64,000 bases of DNA from Achromobacter spanius (GCF_002812705.1 NZ_CP025030.1:186001-250000); one strand, 5' to 3'; positions 1-7,698 are shown, numbered from the stretch's first letter. The notes: generated by a model from the sequence alone, not told the origin. A program made the numbers and translations.

Positions 1-904
1 ATTGCAGGTCGCCCAGCGCACGCGCCTGCGCGGTAGTACGTACTTCATCAATACGACTACTACGTACTGTACGGTCCTGCTTCGAATTCCGAAGAGCGCC
101 GTCTGGCGCGGGTTTCGGCCCTGCTTCGGATTCCGAAGATGGGCGATCGCCATTCCGAAGAAGGCTCGCGGGCCCTTCTTCGGAATCGTGGACCGCATCC
201 TCCTGTGGATAACTTTCGGAGGCGGTGATGCCCTGGTCGGCCAGGCGCTCGGCGAGCACTTGCAGCCGCGACGGCAAGGTGCGTCCGGACAGCATCGGGT
301 CGTCCGCGATCTCCTGGAGGGTGTTGAGTCCCACCACCTGGACGGCCTTGGCCGAATGCCCCAGCGACTGGCTGACCAGGGCCAGGTAGTCGGCGTCGAG
401 TTGCATCGCCTCGAACGGCGTCAGCGGTTCGTCGTGCAGGACGTAGAGGTTGCCGAGGATGCGACCGGTCTTGGGGTCGCGCCGTCGTCGCACGAGGCTC
501 AGCCAGCGCGTCAGGCGCAGCAGCGTCAGCGCCCGCGCCACGGTCTCATGGGAGGCCTGGCCTGCGCAGGGCATCGACGCCAGCCAGGGGCGCAACTGCT
601 CATAGGTGGGAAATGCCGTGACGCCATCGTCGTTGAGCATCAATCGGAACACCTGCCAGGCGTTGCGCTCCAGCGGTGTCAGGCGGCGGTCGAGGAACAG
701 CCGCCGCGGCACGCTCTCGTGCCGATTGCCACTGAACAGGAAGGCGTCGCCGGACGTAGGAGGCGTGGGCGTTGGAGCAGGCAGGGACGCGGGAGCGCCA
801 GAGCTGGACTTGGGCGCGAGGTCCTTCAGCGCAGCGTCGAACAGGTCGGCGAGTGCGATGGGGCCAGGGCGCTGGGCTCGTGGGGCGGTGTCGTCCACGG
901 CCAT
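1..904 (-). CDS. STY4528-family pathogenicity island replication protein (partial, C-terminus outside window)
   Basis: Translating from the ATG at 902-904 gives 301 codons without a stop, running off the window. The start MAVDDTAPRAQRPGPIAL leads into a proline-rich linker, then a conserved-looking block (residues about 60-175: SGNRHESVPRRLFLDRRLTPLERNAW and following, with ERNAWQVFRLMLND). That block resembles the winged-helix-like core of STY4528-family proteins found next to parB in ICEs. The next part (about residue 225 onward) is low-complexity and overlaps a DNA repeat cluster. The start lies 3 bases after the stop of the DUF2857 gene, so translation is probably coupled. The replication role is inferred from the family name and position. 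Confidence 0.7.
   Translation of the reverse strand, partial: MAVDDTAPRAQRPGPIALADLFDAALKDLAPKSSSGAPASLPAPTPTPPTSGDAFLFSGNRHESVPRRLFLDRRLTPLERNAWQVFRLMLNDDGVTAFPTYEQLRPWLASMPCAGQASHETVARALTLLRLTRWLSLVRRRRDPKTGRILGNLYVLHDEPLTPFEAMQLDADYLALVSQSLGHSAKAVQVVGLNTLQEIADDPMLSGRTLPSRLQVLAERLADQGITASESYPQEDAVHDSEEGPASLLRNGDRPSSESEAGPKPAPDGALRNSKQDRTVRSSRIDEVRTTAQARALGDLQ
80..212. repeat. Inverted-repeat cluster with a consensus DnaA box
   Basis: The octamer TTCCGAAG occurs at 87-94, 131-138 and 153-160, and in reverse as CTTCGGAA at 178-185. Two copies sit in short palindromes (80-94 and 124-138). A perfect 13-bp inverted repeat, ATTCCGAAGAAGG at 152-164 against 174-186, has a 9-base loop. TGTGGATAA at 204-212 is an exact reverse-orientation DnaA box. 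TACGTACT also repeats at 37-44 and 61-68. All lie inside the replication gene's linker. The pattern fits iterons or protein-binding sites of an origin, but this is inference. Confidence 0.5.
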
Positions 905-907
905 GGC

Positions 908-1468
908 CTAGCCCAATCCCTGATCGACCCAGTTCCTGATCGCGGCCCAGACCACCGAGAGCGGCAGCGACATGCCCTCGGCCAGGTCCATGGCCGCATC
1001 GAGAATCGAGGTCTCGTCCTCCAGATCGACGTTCCTGCTGCTGGTCACGGCTTTCCATTGCCGCCACAGTTCGGTGTCCTGGGTCTCGTCCAGGACGGGG
1101 TGGCGCCCCTTGCGCTTGGGCAGGCCGAGGATCTCCCGCCGCAGGGCGACTTCCTGATGGGTCAGGCCATAGAAGCGGCTGACCATCTCCGTGCTGGCCC
1201 CCAGCCGCAGCATGCGATCGACCGTGGCGATTTCCTTCTCCACGTCCTGTGCCTGGTTGAGCAGGCGCTGCAGCACTTCGCGGTTGACCGTGACCGAGCA
1301 CCACGAGACGCTGGCGTTGGCCAGCACGCTGATCAGCGCGGGGTGCTTGAGCGCATCCAGCTCGGCCTCGCCGAAGCCCATGGCCTTGCAGCGGCGCAGT
1401 TGGCCGTTGCGAAGGTCATACAGCGCCTGGGCAATCACGGCCTGGTTGAGCGGATGCGATGTGGACAT
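908..1468 (-). CDS. bisC: DUF2857 protein, probable BisC-type transfer activator subunit
   Basis: 186 aa from ATG 1466-1468 (MSTSHPLNQAVIAQALYDL), 14 bases after the parB-like stop. The protein is small and helical, with a block KEIATVDRMLRLGASTEMVSRFYGL that looks like a regulator helix-turn-helix region. In ICEclc the gene in this position encodes BisC, which with the ParB-like BisD activates the transfer-competence genes in a bistable way; BisC is remotely FlhC-like. That comes from memory of ICEclc work. The assignment here rests on position, size and DUF2857 character, not on an alignment. Confidence 0.6.
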   Translation of the reverse strand: MSTSHPLNQAVIAQALYDLRNGQLRRCKAMGFGEAELDALKHPALISVLANASVSWCSVTVNREVLQRLLNQAQDVEKEIATVDRMLRLGASTEMVSRFYGLTHQEVALRREILGLPKRKGRHPVLDETQDTELWRQWKAVTSSRNVDLEDETSILDAAMDLAEGMSLPLSVVWAAIRNWVDQGLG

Positions 1469-1482
1469 GCGGCCTCCCTCGC

Positions 1483-3162
1483 TCACGTCCCGGGCGCCGT
1501 GGTGCCGGCTTCCAGGTCCAGCAGACGCCGGGCGAGGCGCAGCAGCCGAAAGAGCTTGACCAACGCCGTGTCGCTCAAGCGCCTTGCGCCGCTGCCATGG
1601 CCTTGGCTCTGGCCGTGCAACAGGGTCGGCAGGTCGGCGGCGAGCTGCGCGCCGTCCAGGCCCGCTTCGGCGACGGGCTGACCCGTCAGGGAAGTGAGCA
1701 GCGTCAGCACCGCGCGGCCGAGCGGCGACGGGGCTTGGCCGCGGGCGCGGCACGCAAACCCGATGCCATCGGCGCGATCCTCGATGCACTCGTCCAGGCC
1801 TGCCTCCCCGGCGATCTCGCGCGCGAACTGCGCGATGTGGATGCGCAGCCGATCGGGCGTGTCCAGGCCGGCGTCGATGTACCAGACGTCGGAGATCGGA
1901 TAGAGTCCGCCGGCTTGCACCGGGATGGACTGCAGCACGCTCGCCGAGAAGTCGGGCGGCAGCGCATCGCCCAACTGGTCGGCGACCATGCGCTGGATCG
2001 ATTGGAGCCGTTCTGTCGTCGGTGCTGGCGAGACGATGTGCTCGCGAAGCAGATCGCCCGGTGCGGCCGGCTGGCTTCCCGTGGCCGCTTCGCCAACCGC
2101 CGTGTCGTCGTGGCGCAAGGTGGGCTCGGACGCCGGAGGGCTGGCGGGTGGAGGACCGGCCGCCGCTGCAGGCGTGGCGATGGACGATGCTGCGCCCGGC
2201 GGAGTCGGCGTGCCGGCGGTGGGCGAAGGCAACGCCGGCTGCGCCGCAGGTGGCGTCGGGTCACTGACCAGCGCCCGGTGGCGGCTTTCCGATTCGGTCA
2301 GGTCCAGCGCCAGCACGTCGTAGCCGATGCCCAGCAGCTCGGACATCTGGCCGATCAGCTCGTCTTGCACGCGCTGCGGCGCGAACTCGTCGCCCTGCGT
2401 GTCGAACTGCGCCAGCACCTCCTGAAAGAAACTGTCGAAGTCCAGCGGCAGCGAACGGTCCTTGGCGTAGTGCTCCCAGGTGCGTTTGCAGGCCGTGCGC
2501 ATGACCGACAGCCGCTCGACCTGGTGGCGCCCCAGGCCGCCATAGAGCACAGTGGGAATGGCGGGCAGCAGGTAGCGCACCGCGTCGGCCATGCGGGTGA
2601 TGTGCGACCGCTGGACGGGGAAGCCATCGGCCGCCAGGCGGCGGGCCAGTTCCGACTGGCTCAGGGCGGCGCCGCTCTCCTGCTCGTAGAACTCCCGTGC
2701 TTTCTCGACGCCGAGCGCGCGCTCGATGAACGTGAGGCCGCCGCGCAGTTCGTTCTCGGCAAGATGCCCGGTCAGCGCGACGATTTCACCGCGCTCCGGC
2801 CATGGTCGGAACAGGCACGATATGCGGAAGAAGCGTTCTTCCTTGGTCTCCGACCAGAGTTCGCGCAGGATCGCCAGTCGCGTGTTGCCGCCGTTGCGGA
2901 TGATGTAGTGGTCCTCGCCGGGCCTGCGCGTGATGGCCGGCGCCGCGTCCAGGCCGCGCTCGCGGATGGATGCCTTGATTTCCTCGTAAGCCGGGTTGCG
3001 CTTCATGCGCGGGTCATGGTCGTAGGGCCGCAACTGGTCCAGCGTCACGACCATGGGCGTGTCCGCGATCGGGTCGCTCAAGGCCGTAGCCGCTGGGCCG
3101 CTGCGCTCGAAGCCGGCCGCGAGCAGCTTGCCTGCCATGTCCTGCGAGGTCATGTCAGCCAT
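1483..3162 (-). CDS. bisD: ParB-family partition/regulatory protein, BisD-like
   Basis: 559 aa. The ATG at 3160-3162 (MADMTSQDMAGKLL) is chosen over an upstream in-frame start because it overlaps the end of the shi-like gene by 8 bases, as in related operons. Residues about 40-110 carry the ParB N-terminal fold (VVTLDQLRPYDHDPRMKRNP, then IIRNGGNTRLAIL, the ParB/Srx nucleotide-binding box). Residues about 170-240 include a KorB-like helix-turn-helix (LSQSELARRLAADGF). An Ala/Pro linker around 290-350 precedes a C-terminal domain. The ICEclc counterpart acts less as a partition protein than as the BisD half of the BisDC activator. Confidence 0.75.
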   Translation of the reverse strand: MADMTSQDMAGKLLAAGFERSGPAATALSDPIADTPMVVTLDQLRPYDHDPRMKRNPAYEEIKASIRERGLDAAPAITRRPGEDHYIIRNGGNTRLAILRELWSETKEERFFRISCLFRPWPERGEIVALTGHLAENELRGGLTFIERALGVEKAREFYEQESGAALSQSELARRLAADGFPVQRSHITRMADAVRYLLPAIPTVLYGGLGRHQVERLSVMRTACKRTWEHYAKDRSLPLDFDSFFQEVLAQFDTQGDEFAPQRVQDELIGQMSELLGIGYDVLALDLTESESRHRALVSDPTPPAAQPALPSPTAGTPTPPGAASSIATPAAAAGPPPASPPASEPTLRHDDTAVGEAATGSQPAAPGDLLREHIVSPAPTTERLQSIQRMVADQLGDALPPDFSASVLQSIPVQAGGLYPISDVWYIDAGLDTPDRLRIHIAQFAREIAGEAGLDECIEDRADGIGFACRARGQAPSPLGRAVLTLLTSLTGQPVAEAGLDGAQLAADLPTLLHGQSQGHGSGARRLSDTALVKLFRLLRLARRLLDLEAGTTAPGT

Positions 3163-3424
3163 GGCCGCACCCCTCGCAGTCCCCACGACCGCCGGCCGGC
3201 GCCATGCGGGCCTCTCGCTCGGCGCGGCGGATCTGCGCACGGGCGTTCAATTCGGCCCGGTGGTCACTCGCTGTCGAACTCGTGTAGATCGCCGCGCAGC
3301 CGGCCTTGGTGAACTTGAGGTGCCCGCCCGGCGTGCGCTTGACGTGCCAGCCCTCACCGACCGCGAACTCGATCAGGGCGCGCAGCCGCTTGTGGCCGCG
3401 GGCCAGCTCATGTGCGTTCGCCAT
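3155..3424 (-). CDS. shi: Small HicA-like protein at the shi position
   Basis: 89 aa from ATG 3422-3424 (MANAHELARGHKRLRALIEF). It overlaps the 3' end of parA by 17 bases and the start of parB by 8. The segment VKRTPGGHLKFTKAGCAAIYTSSTASDHRAELNARAQIRRAE has the Gly-His-Leu core of HicA/YcfA-like double-stranded RNA-binding proteins, but there is no HicB antitoxin next to it. ICEclc has a short gene called shi in the same place. The function is unknown; a role in translational coupling or regulation is only a guess. Confidence 0.65.
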   Translation of the reverse strand: MANAHELARGHKRLRALIEFAVGEGWHVKRTPGGHLKFTKAGCAAIYTSSTASDHRAELNARAQIRRAEREARMAPAGGRGDCEGCGHG

Positions 3425-4283
3425 GGGGCCTCCCAGGATCAAGAGGTCGCTGCGGGCGGCCGGATACTTGAGCCAGTCGGTCCTGCCATTGCGGGAACAA
3501 CTCGCTGGCGAGCGCGCGCATCGTGTCGAGCGCGGCAGGGGCGACTCTGCCGGGCGGCTGGCGGTGCTCGACCCGATGCACCGGCAGGCCGCGCGTTGCG
3601 GCACGTGGATACGCTTCTATGGCCGGCACGTCGGTGGCGAGCACGCGGATGCCGGCGCTGTCCTGGAACAGGTCGCGCAAGGCCTGCTGGATCAGCCGTG
3701 CGTTGGCGGACACCGGGTGGACGCGGTTGATGAGCAAGTGCAGCGGCGGCGGTTCGATGCCCAGGTGCCGGTACGGCGCAATGTCTTCGAGCAACTGCAT
3801 GGTGCCGCGCCGCAGCTCGCGTGCCGCGAGGATCTCCGGCGTGACGGGCGACAGCGCGAGATCGGAGGCGAGCACCGCCATCTCCAGCAGCACGGAACGC
3901 GCGCCCTGGGTGTCGATCAGCACCAGGTCGTAGAGGGGAGCAAGTGCTGGCAGCAGATGCCGCAACCGCAGGCGGCCATCCGGCGCATGCAGCAACAACG
4001 TGTTCAGCTCGCCCCGGTGGTCGTCGGACAGCACCAGGTCCAGGCCCGCGATGATCGTGCGGGACACGAGCTGGCCAAGGTCGCGCTCGTTGAAGGCCAA
4101 CAGCTCATAGATGCCGCCCGGCGCGCGCTGGGTCAGTTCGTAGTAGGAGGACAAGGTGGGCTGCACGTCGAGATCGAGCAGCAGCACGCGCAGGCCCGCG
4201 TCCGCGGCGAGCCCGCCCAGGTTGGCGGCCGTCGTGGTCTTGCCGACGCCGCCCTTCGTTGAAATGATGGACACGACCTGCAT
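3408..4283 (-). CDS. parA: ParA-family ATPase of the ICE
   Basis: 291 aa from ATG 4281-4283, with a GGAG motif upstream. It starts almost directly with the deviant Walker A motif (KGGVGKTTTAANL, residues 10-22), followed by LLLDLDVQPTLSSYY and a second aspartate motif LVLIDTQGARS. It has no N-terminal helix-turn-helix, so it is of the small ParA/MinD type. Together with the parB-like gene it could stabilise the excised element. It is co-transcribed with alpA, whose stop lies 42 bases upstream. Confidence 0.85.
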   Translation of the reverse strand: MQVVSIISTKGGVGKTTTAANLGGLAADAGLRVLLLDLDVQPTLSSYYELTQRAPGGIYELLAFNERDLGQLVSRTIIAGLDLVLSDDHRGELNTLLLHAPDGRLRLRHLLPALAPLYDLVLIDTQGARSVLLEMAVLASDLALSPVTPEILAARELRRGTMQLLEDIAPYRHLGIEPPPLHLLINRVHPVSANARLIQQALRDLFQDSAGIRVLATDVPAIEAYPRAATRGLPVHRVEHRQPPGRVAPAALDTMRALASELFPQWQDRLAQVSGRPQRPLDPGRPHGERT

Positions 4284-4325
4284 GGCGCTCTCCGGCTGGG
4301 AATGGGAAGTCCGCGGGAGAGCGGG

Positions 4326-4538
4326 TCAGGTCCGGTGGTTGAGGCGCTCGGCGATCCACTGGTCGATTTCGATCGAATCCCAGCCGACAGCGCGCACGCC
4401 CAGGCGCAGCGCCTGAGGGAACTGGCGCTTCTTCATCAGGTTGTAGATGTGGGCGCGTTTGAAGCCGGACTTCGCTTCGACTTCATCGAGCCGCAGGATG
4501 CGGCGCTCGTTCGGCGGGAGTACAGGGGTCTGCGACAT
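4326..4538 (-). CDS. alpA: AlpA-family DNA-binding regulator
   Basis: 70 aa. The ATG at 4536-4538 (MSQTPVLPPNERRILRLDEV) is preferred over a GTG at 4545-4547 because AGGAG lies 8 bases before the ATG but directly abuts the GTG. The short MerR-like helix-turn-helix (LRLDEVEAKSGFKRAHIYNLM) and the ending DQWIAERL are typical of AlpA excisionase-like regulators. It is the first gene of the leftward alpA-parA-shi-bisD-bisC operon. Confidence 0.8.
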   Translation of the reverse strand: MSQTPVLPPNERRILRLDEVEAKSGFKRAHIYNLMKKRQFPQALRLGVRAVGWDSIEIDQWIAERLNHRT

Positions 4539-4656
4539 GGCGGTCACTCCTGAACGCTCGGTGGCGTTTGTTGGCGTGACCTCTATTCAATAGACCTGGC
4601 TGCGGAAAGACATTGCAAATGCAATCTCCGCGATTGCACATACAAGCTGGATAACC
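4539..4656 (-). promoter_or_regulatory. alpA operon promoter region with an inverted repeat
   Basis: This 118-base gap must carry the promoter for the alpA operon. It contains the dyad ATTGCA-AA-TGCAAT at 4612-4625 and a further half-site GATTGCAC at 4632-4639. A loose AT-rich element (TATTGAATAG on the minus strand) lies near 4584-4593, but its spacing to any -35 is poor. In ICEclc the alpA promoter is the switch point for BisR and BisDC. The repeat is a candidate activator or repressor site. Confidence 0.45.
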
Positions 4657-5403
4657 TCATGCGCTTGCGCTACGAACGTACCTCTTAGCGTTGGCGAACT
4701 TTCCGTTTAAGGTGCGCTCAGTGATGCCCATGGTGCCGCCGTAGTGGGCGACCAATGCAGAGACAAGGGCCTCCTGCGTTTTGAAGCTGGAATAGGGCAC
4801 GCCTGAAGGCGACTGGCTCAGCATCAGCGTCAACATCCCTCCAATGATGTTGAGATAGGTCGTTTCCGCCCGTTCGCTGATCTCGCATTGCTTGGATGCC
4901 AACAGCACCGAGGATTGCTTGAGTAGCGTGTCGTGCTGCTCCTGCAGTTCTCGCATCTCACGTCGGGCTTGTTCAAGCGCGGCCTGAAGGGCCAGCCGCT
5001 CCACGAGGATCGCCTGTCCTGTTTCCATGGTGATGAAAGGATGCGCCATGCGTTCGCCACGGCTGAACAGAAATCCTGGCCGGTGCTCGGGATAGTGGGT
5101 GCGCATCCAGCGTTTTAGATCGACATGGCGAACAGTCAGATCCAGAGAATTGAGCAGGTTCGGATCATTGAGCGTGATCCCGTTCTTGCCGTAGGGCAGC
5201 TCTCCGTTGAGGATGCCGTCATAGATACGTTCCGAGTGCAGCCGGCACTCATTCCATCGAGGGCAGTTCAGCGACCGAGGCAGGACACGCGGTGACGCGA
5301 TCGTGGCCAGGATCATCGGGAGATACCGCAGCAACCCAGCCCATCGGATGGCCGCCTCGATGGGACGATAGAACACCTTTGATGTTGAAATGTCCTTGTG
5401 CAT
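4657..5403 (-). CDS. Hypothetical ICE protein with coiled-coil segment
   Basis: 248 aa from ATG 5401-5403 (MHKDISTSKVFYRPIEAAIRW), with AAAGGAG placed well upstream of it. I do not recognise the family. The N-terminal third has a short hydrophobic stretch (AGLLRYLPMILATIA). Residues about 145-185 (VERLALQAALEQARREMREL and following) should form a coiled coil. The C-terminus, ITERTLNGKFANAKRYV, looks like a small helical module. It sits just upstream of alpA and reads the same way, separated by the alpA promoter region. Confidence 0.6.
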   Translation of the reverse strand: MHKDISTSKVFYRPIEAAIRWAGLLRYLPMILATIASPRVLPRSLNCPRWNECRLHSERIYDGILNGELPYGKNGITLNDPNLLNSLDLTVRHVDLKRWMRTHYPEHRPGFLFSRGERMAHPFITMETGQAILVERLALQAALEQARREMRELQEQHDTLLKQSSVLLASKQCEISERAETTYLNIIGGMLTLMLSQSPSGVPYSSFKTQEALVSALVAHYGGTMGITERTLNGKFANAKRYVRSASA

Positions 5404-5853
5404 GTCTTCGTCTCCTTTCGGGTGCGCTACATCACCGGCTCCTTTCTTGCCCAAGGGCTGTTGTGTCGTTATGGCCTGCGACGGACGCTTGAGGCGATGC
5501 CCTAAGCGAAGGCGGAGGAGGCCATTGGCGTCCGCCGCAGGTGGCCTTGTCTTGCTTGATATGCAAGAATCGATCAGTTGCCGGCCCATCGAGCGATGAG
5601 GACGCAAGCTCGATATTGGCGCTCACGGTACCAGCGTCATAGGTGGCGCAAAGCCCATCAAGACCGATTTGGTATGGTCTGATATCCAGACGGTTCAAGA
5701 CCAGCGAGTTGAAGCGTTCGACGCCCCTACGTCCAGTTGGGGACTGGAAATCAGCGGTTAGTGATGCATCGCTCCACATGCTGATATATCGACAAAGTAT
5801 CTGCCGCAGTACCAGTGACCCTGCCAGGTTGCCCCAGCACATAGGAGACGGAG
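5404..5853. other. ICE intergenic stretch, no supported gene
   Basis: The 450 bases between the hypothetical gene and the DUF305 gene contain open frames on both strands, the longest on the minus strand at 5432-5920. None has a recognisable domain or a good ribosome site, and the longest overlaps the well-supported DUF305 start. It may hold a decayed gene. Confidence 0.4.
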
Positions 5854-6354
5854 ATGGCTGAACATTCCCATGAACATCAACATCACACATCCGGTCAGAT
5901 GGGTAAGCACGGCCGACCATACGCCAAGTTCTGGGTGAACATGGTGTTGGGCCTCGTCGTCATGTACTTCGTAATGTTCAGCATGATCGACGGCGCCAGG
6001 GACTTCAGAAACAATCTCAACATGCTCTACATGGCGGTCACTATGTGGGCGCCAATGGGCATCTTCATGCTAGCGACAATGCCCGGCATGTTTCCAAACC
6101 GGCGGCTCAATCTCGTGCTGTACGGCTTGTTTGCCGTTCTCACACTCGGTTCTTTTGCCGCTACCCGTGCTCAAACCGGAATCGGCGATCGACAGTTCAT
6201 CGCGTCTATGGTCCCGCACCATTCGGGAGCGATCCTCATGTGCCGCGAGGCGCAGCTCTCAGATCCGGAACTCGTCAACCTATGCCAAGCGATTTCCGAT
6301 GGCCAGCGCGCGGAGATCGAGCAGATGAACCGGATTGCTGCACGCCTTCGTTGA
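5854..6354 (+). CDS. DUF305 membrane protein (ICE cargo)
   Basis: 166 aa from ATG 5854, with AGGAGACGGAG just upstream. A His-rich N-terminus (HSHEHQHH) is followed by three likely membrane segments (about 28-44, 56-77 and 86-104). The DUF305 hallmark FIASMVPHHSGAILM lies at about 115-129, followed by the C-terminal helix. Such proteins are ferritin-like in fold and often travel with copper or silver resistance genes on islands. Metal handling is plausible but not shown, and no other metal gene is in view. It reads towards the attachment site. Confidence 0.8.
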   Translation: MAEHSHEHQHHTSGQMGKHGRPYAKFWVNMVLGLVVMYFVMFSMIDGARDFRNNLNMLYMAVTMWAPMGIFMLATMPGMFPNRRLNLVLYGLFAVLTLGSFAATRAQTGIGDRQFIASMVPHHSGAILMCREAQLSDPELVNLCQAISDGQRAEIEQMNRIAARLR

Positions 6355-6741
6355 GGCTGGCTGCCACTACACTGGCGCCGCGTTGCGCTCCGGCGAAGTT
6401 AGCCGCAGCGATGTAAAGATGAGTACTTGCGGTGTTCCGATGCCGGCGGTTGTGTCCTACAGCCGTCCAGGTGCCAGGTAGTCCACGCGACACCACCCCG
6501 CGCTGCCTGCGGAGCGAGCGCAAGTCATGATCGTCGCAAGTTGGAGTTCGATAGCGAACCCGCTCAGCAGCTGGACGCATCAGGCGTAACGACGGGTGGA
6601 TGGATCATCCTTGGACGCTGGTGGAAGTGGTTGGATGAACTTTGTTGCCGAGGGCGAAAAACAAGGCTATAATTGAGTTCTTCGCTGATCACCACAGTGG
6701 AGAAAGTGATTGGGAAACAGAGACTTAGCGCTCTAGTGCAT
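6355..6741. other. Non-coding terminal segment of the ICE
   Basis: 387 bases between the DUF305 stop and the attachment site. No credible gene is seen. Its clearest element is the outward-facing promoter at 6645-6673. Confidence 0.5.
6645..6673 (+). promoter_or_regulatory. Outward-facing sigma70-like promoter, candidate Pcirc
   Basis: TTGCCG at 6645-6650, a 17-base spacer and a perfect TATAAT at 6668-6673 point right, towards the attachment site about 70 bases away. ICEclc has a constitutive promoter in this place (Pcirc) that drives the integrase only once the excised circle joins the right and left ends. The sequence elements are visible; the function is inferred by analogy. Confidence 0.6.
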
Positions 6742-6759
6742 GACTCGTTTCCCGCTCCA
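6742..6759 (+). mobile_element. attR: 18-bp tRNA-Gly-derived attachment site
   Basis: GACTCGTTTCCCGCTCCA differs by one base (T at 6749) from the 3' end of both complete tRNA-Gly genes in this window, which have C there. It matches the type of core site used by ICEclc-family integrases. No tRNA sequence precedes it, as expected for the end distal to the intact tRNA gene. Confidence 0.85.
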
Positions 6760-6816
6760 AATTCAGATTTGCAGCGTTCAAGCAACCCGTGTTCTTGATC
6801 ACTGCAGTCACCTAAG

Positions 6817-6848
6817 AAGGGCCCGACACTAGTTGTCCGGCCCTTTTT
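6817..6848 (+). terminator. Rho-independent terminator just outside attR
   Basis: The stem AAGGGCCCGAC/GTCCGGCCCTT (6817-6827 with 6835-6845, one C-C mismatch) is followed by Ts. It lies 58 bases beyond attR. It is probably the original terminator of the tRNA-Gly unit into which the element inserted; it would also stop transcription from the outward promoter. Confidence 0.7.
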
Positions 6849-6967
6849 CCATTTCCGCTGCCAATACCAGATTGCTCTGATTGCTTCTCGCTGATCCGGA
6901 TGTTTTGCTCTTGGGTTGCATCGCGGACGCCGCGTCGTCGCGTCCGCCGCGCCCCGGAGGCTTGGCC

Positions 6968-7678
6968 ATGACATTGACCCCCGCGGTGTTGCTACACCGC
7001 TTGAAAACCGCCTGCTACACCGTCAGTTCCATCGTGCTGATCAGCTGGGTTACCGATGCGCTCAACGAAGGGCTGATGTTCAAGCCTTTGCTGCGCTATT
7101 TCTACCCCACCACCGTTGAAAAGTATCAGCATCCGTTCACGGACCACCCCAGCCTGTTGATCTGGCTGGTTCCGTTGCTGGCGGGTTTATCTTTGACGAT
7201 CGCCTCGTCGGCGATGGCGGTGCACCACCTGAAGCGGCGGCCGCGGTATCGGCTAAGCGCCGCACCCGCCCCACCCTCGCAACTGATCGGGCTGGCATCG
7301 GGCGGCCGCGCGCTGTCTTCTTTTTGCGCCGCCCGCGGTTGCTGCCAGCCACGCACATTCCATGCCCTGTATCGGCACGCCGACGAGCTGGCCGCGCTTG
7401 AAGCGCCATGCGCCGCCGCCGGGGTCCTCCTGCAAGGCCATTCGTTGCCAGACGTGCAAGACATGCATCAGCATCACGCCCGCCTGCACCATCTGCTGGC
7501 CGGTATCCGCCGCGCAGCCGGCCCCGACGCGGCCATCGGCTTTGACCTGAGCGGCCTGCCGGCCGAGCTGGCCAGCGTCGCCACGCTGGCGGGTCCGCAG
7601 CACGACGTCATGCTGTGCCAGGTCGACAAGCAGGGGCAAGCACACACCTATCGCGTGGTGGCGGACATGTACGCCTGA
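6968..7678 (+). CDS. Hypothetical membrane protein
   Basis: 236 aa from ATG 6968 (MTLTPAVLLHRLKTACYTVS), with GGAGG 8 bases upstream. An upstream in-frame ATG at 6881 has no ribosome site and overlaps nothing useful. Two hydrophobic segments are visible (VSSIVLISWVTDAL and LLIWLVPLLAGLSLTIASSA). The C-terminal 130 residues should be soluble, with a Cys-containing patch (CAARGCC). I do not recognise the family. It is the first chromosomal gene after the ICE and converges with the S8 peptidase gene. Confidence 0.55.
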   Translation: MTLTPAVLLHRLKTACYTVSSIVLISWVTDALNEGLMFKPLLRYFYPTTVEKYQHPFTDHPSLLIWLVPLLAGLSLTIASSAMAVHHLKRRPRYRLSAAPAPPSQLIGLASGGRALSSFCAARGCCQPRTFHALYRHADELAALEAPCAAAGVLLQGHSLPDVQDMHQHHARLHHLLAGIRRAAGPDAAIGFDLSGLPAELASVATLAGPQHDVMLCQVDKQGQAHTYRVVADMYA

Positions 7679-7698
7679 AGCCCAAGAGAGCGACTCGC

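Larger units (their letters stand above)
1..6759. mobile_element. Right end of an ICEclc/PAGI-family integrative and conjugative element
   Basis: The segment holds the gene set alpA, parA, shi-like, parB-like, DUF2857 and STY4528-family replication gene, all reading left, which is typical of the right end of ICEclc-type islands. It is bounded on the right by an 18-bp copy of a tRNA-Gly 3' end (6742-6759). The element continues beyond the left edge, so integrase, conjugation genes and the other attachment site are not visible. Genes right of 6759 have ordinary chromosomal character. Confidence 0.85.

Noticed and set aside
3155..3424. HicAB toxin-antitoxin system in the ICE
   Set aside because: Only a HicA-like small protein is present; the neighbours are parA and parB, and the place matches shi of ICEclc.
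5432..5920. Open frame of about 160 codons on the minus strand between the ICE hypothetical gene and the DUF305 gene
   Set aside because: No family likeness, no ribosome site, and it overlaps the start of the well-supported DUF305 gene.
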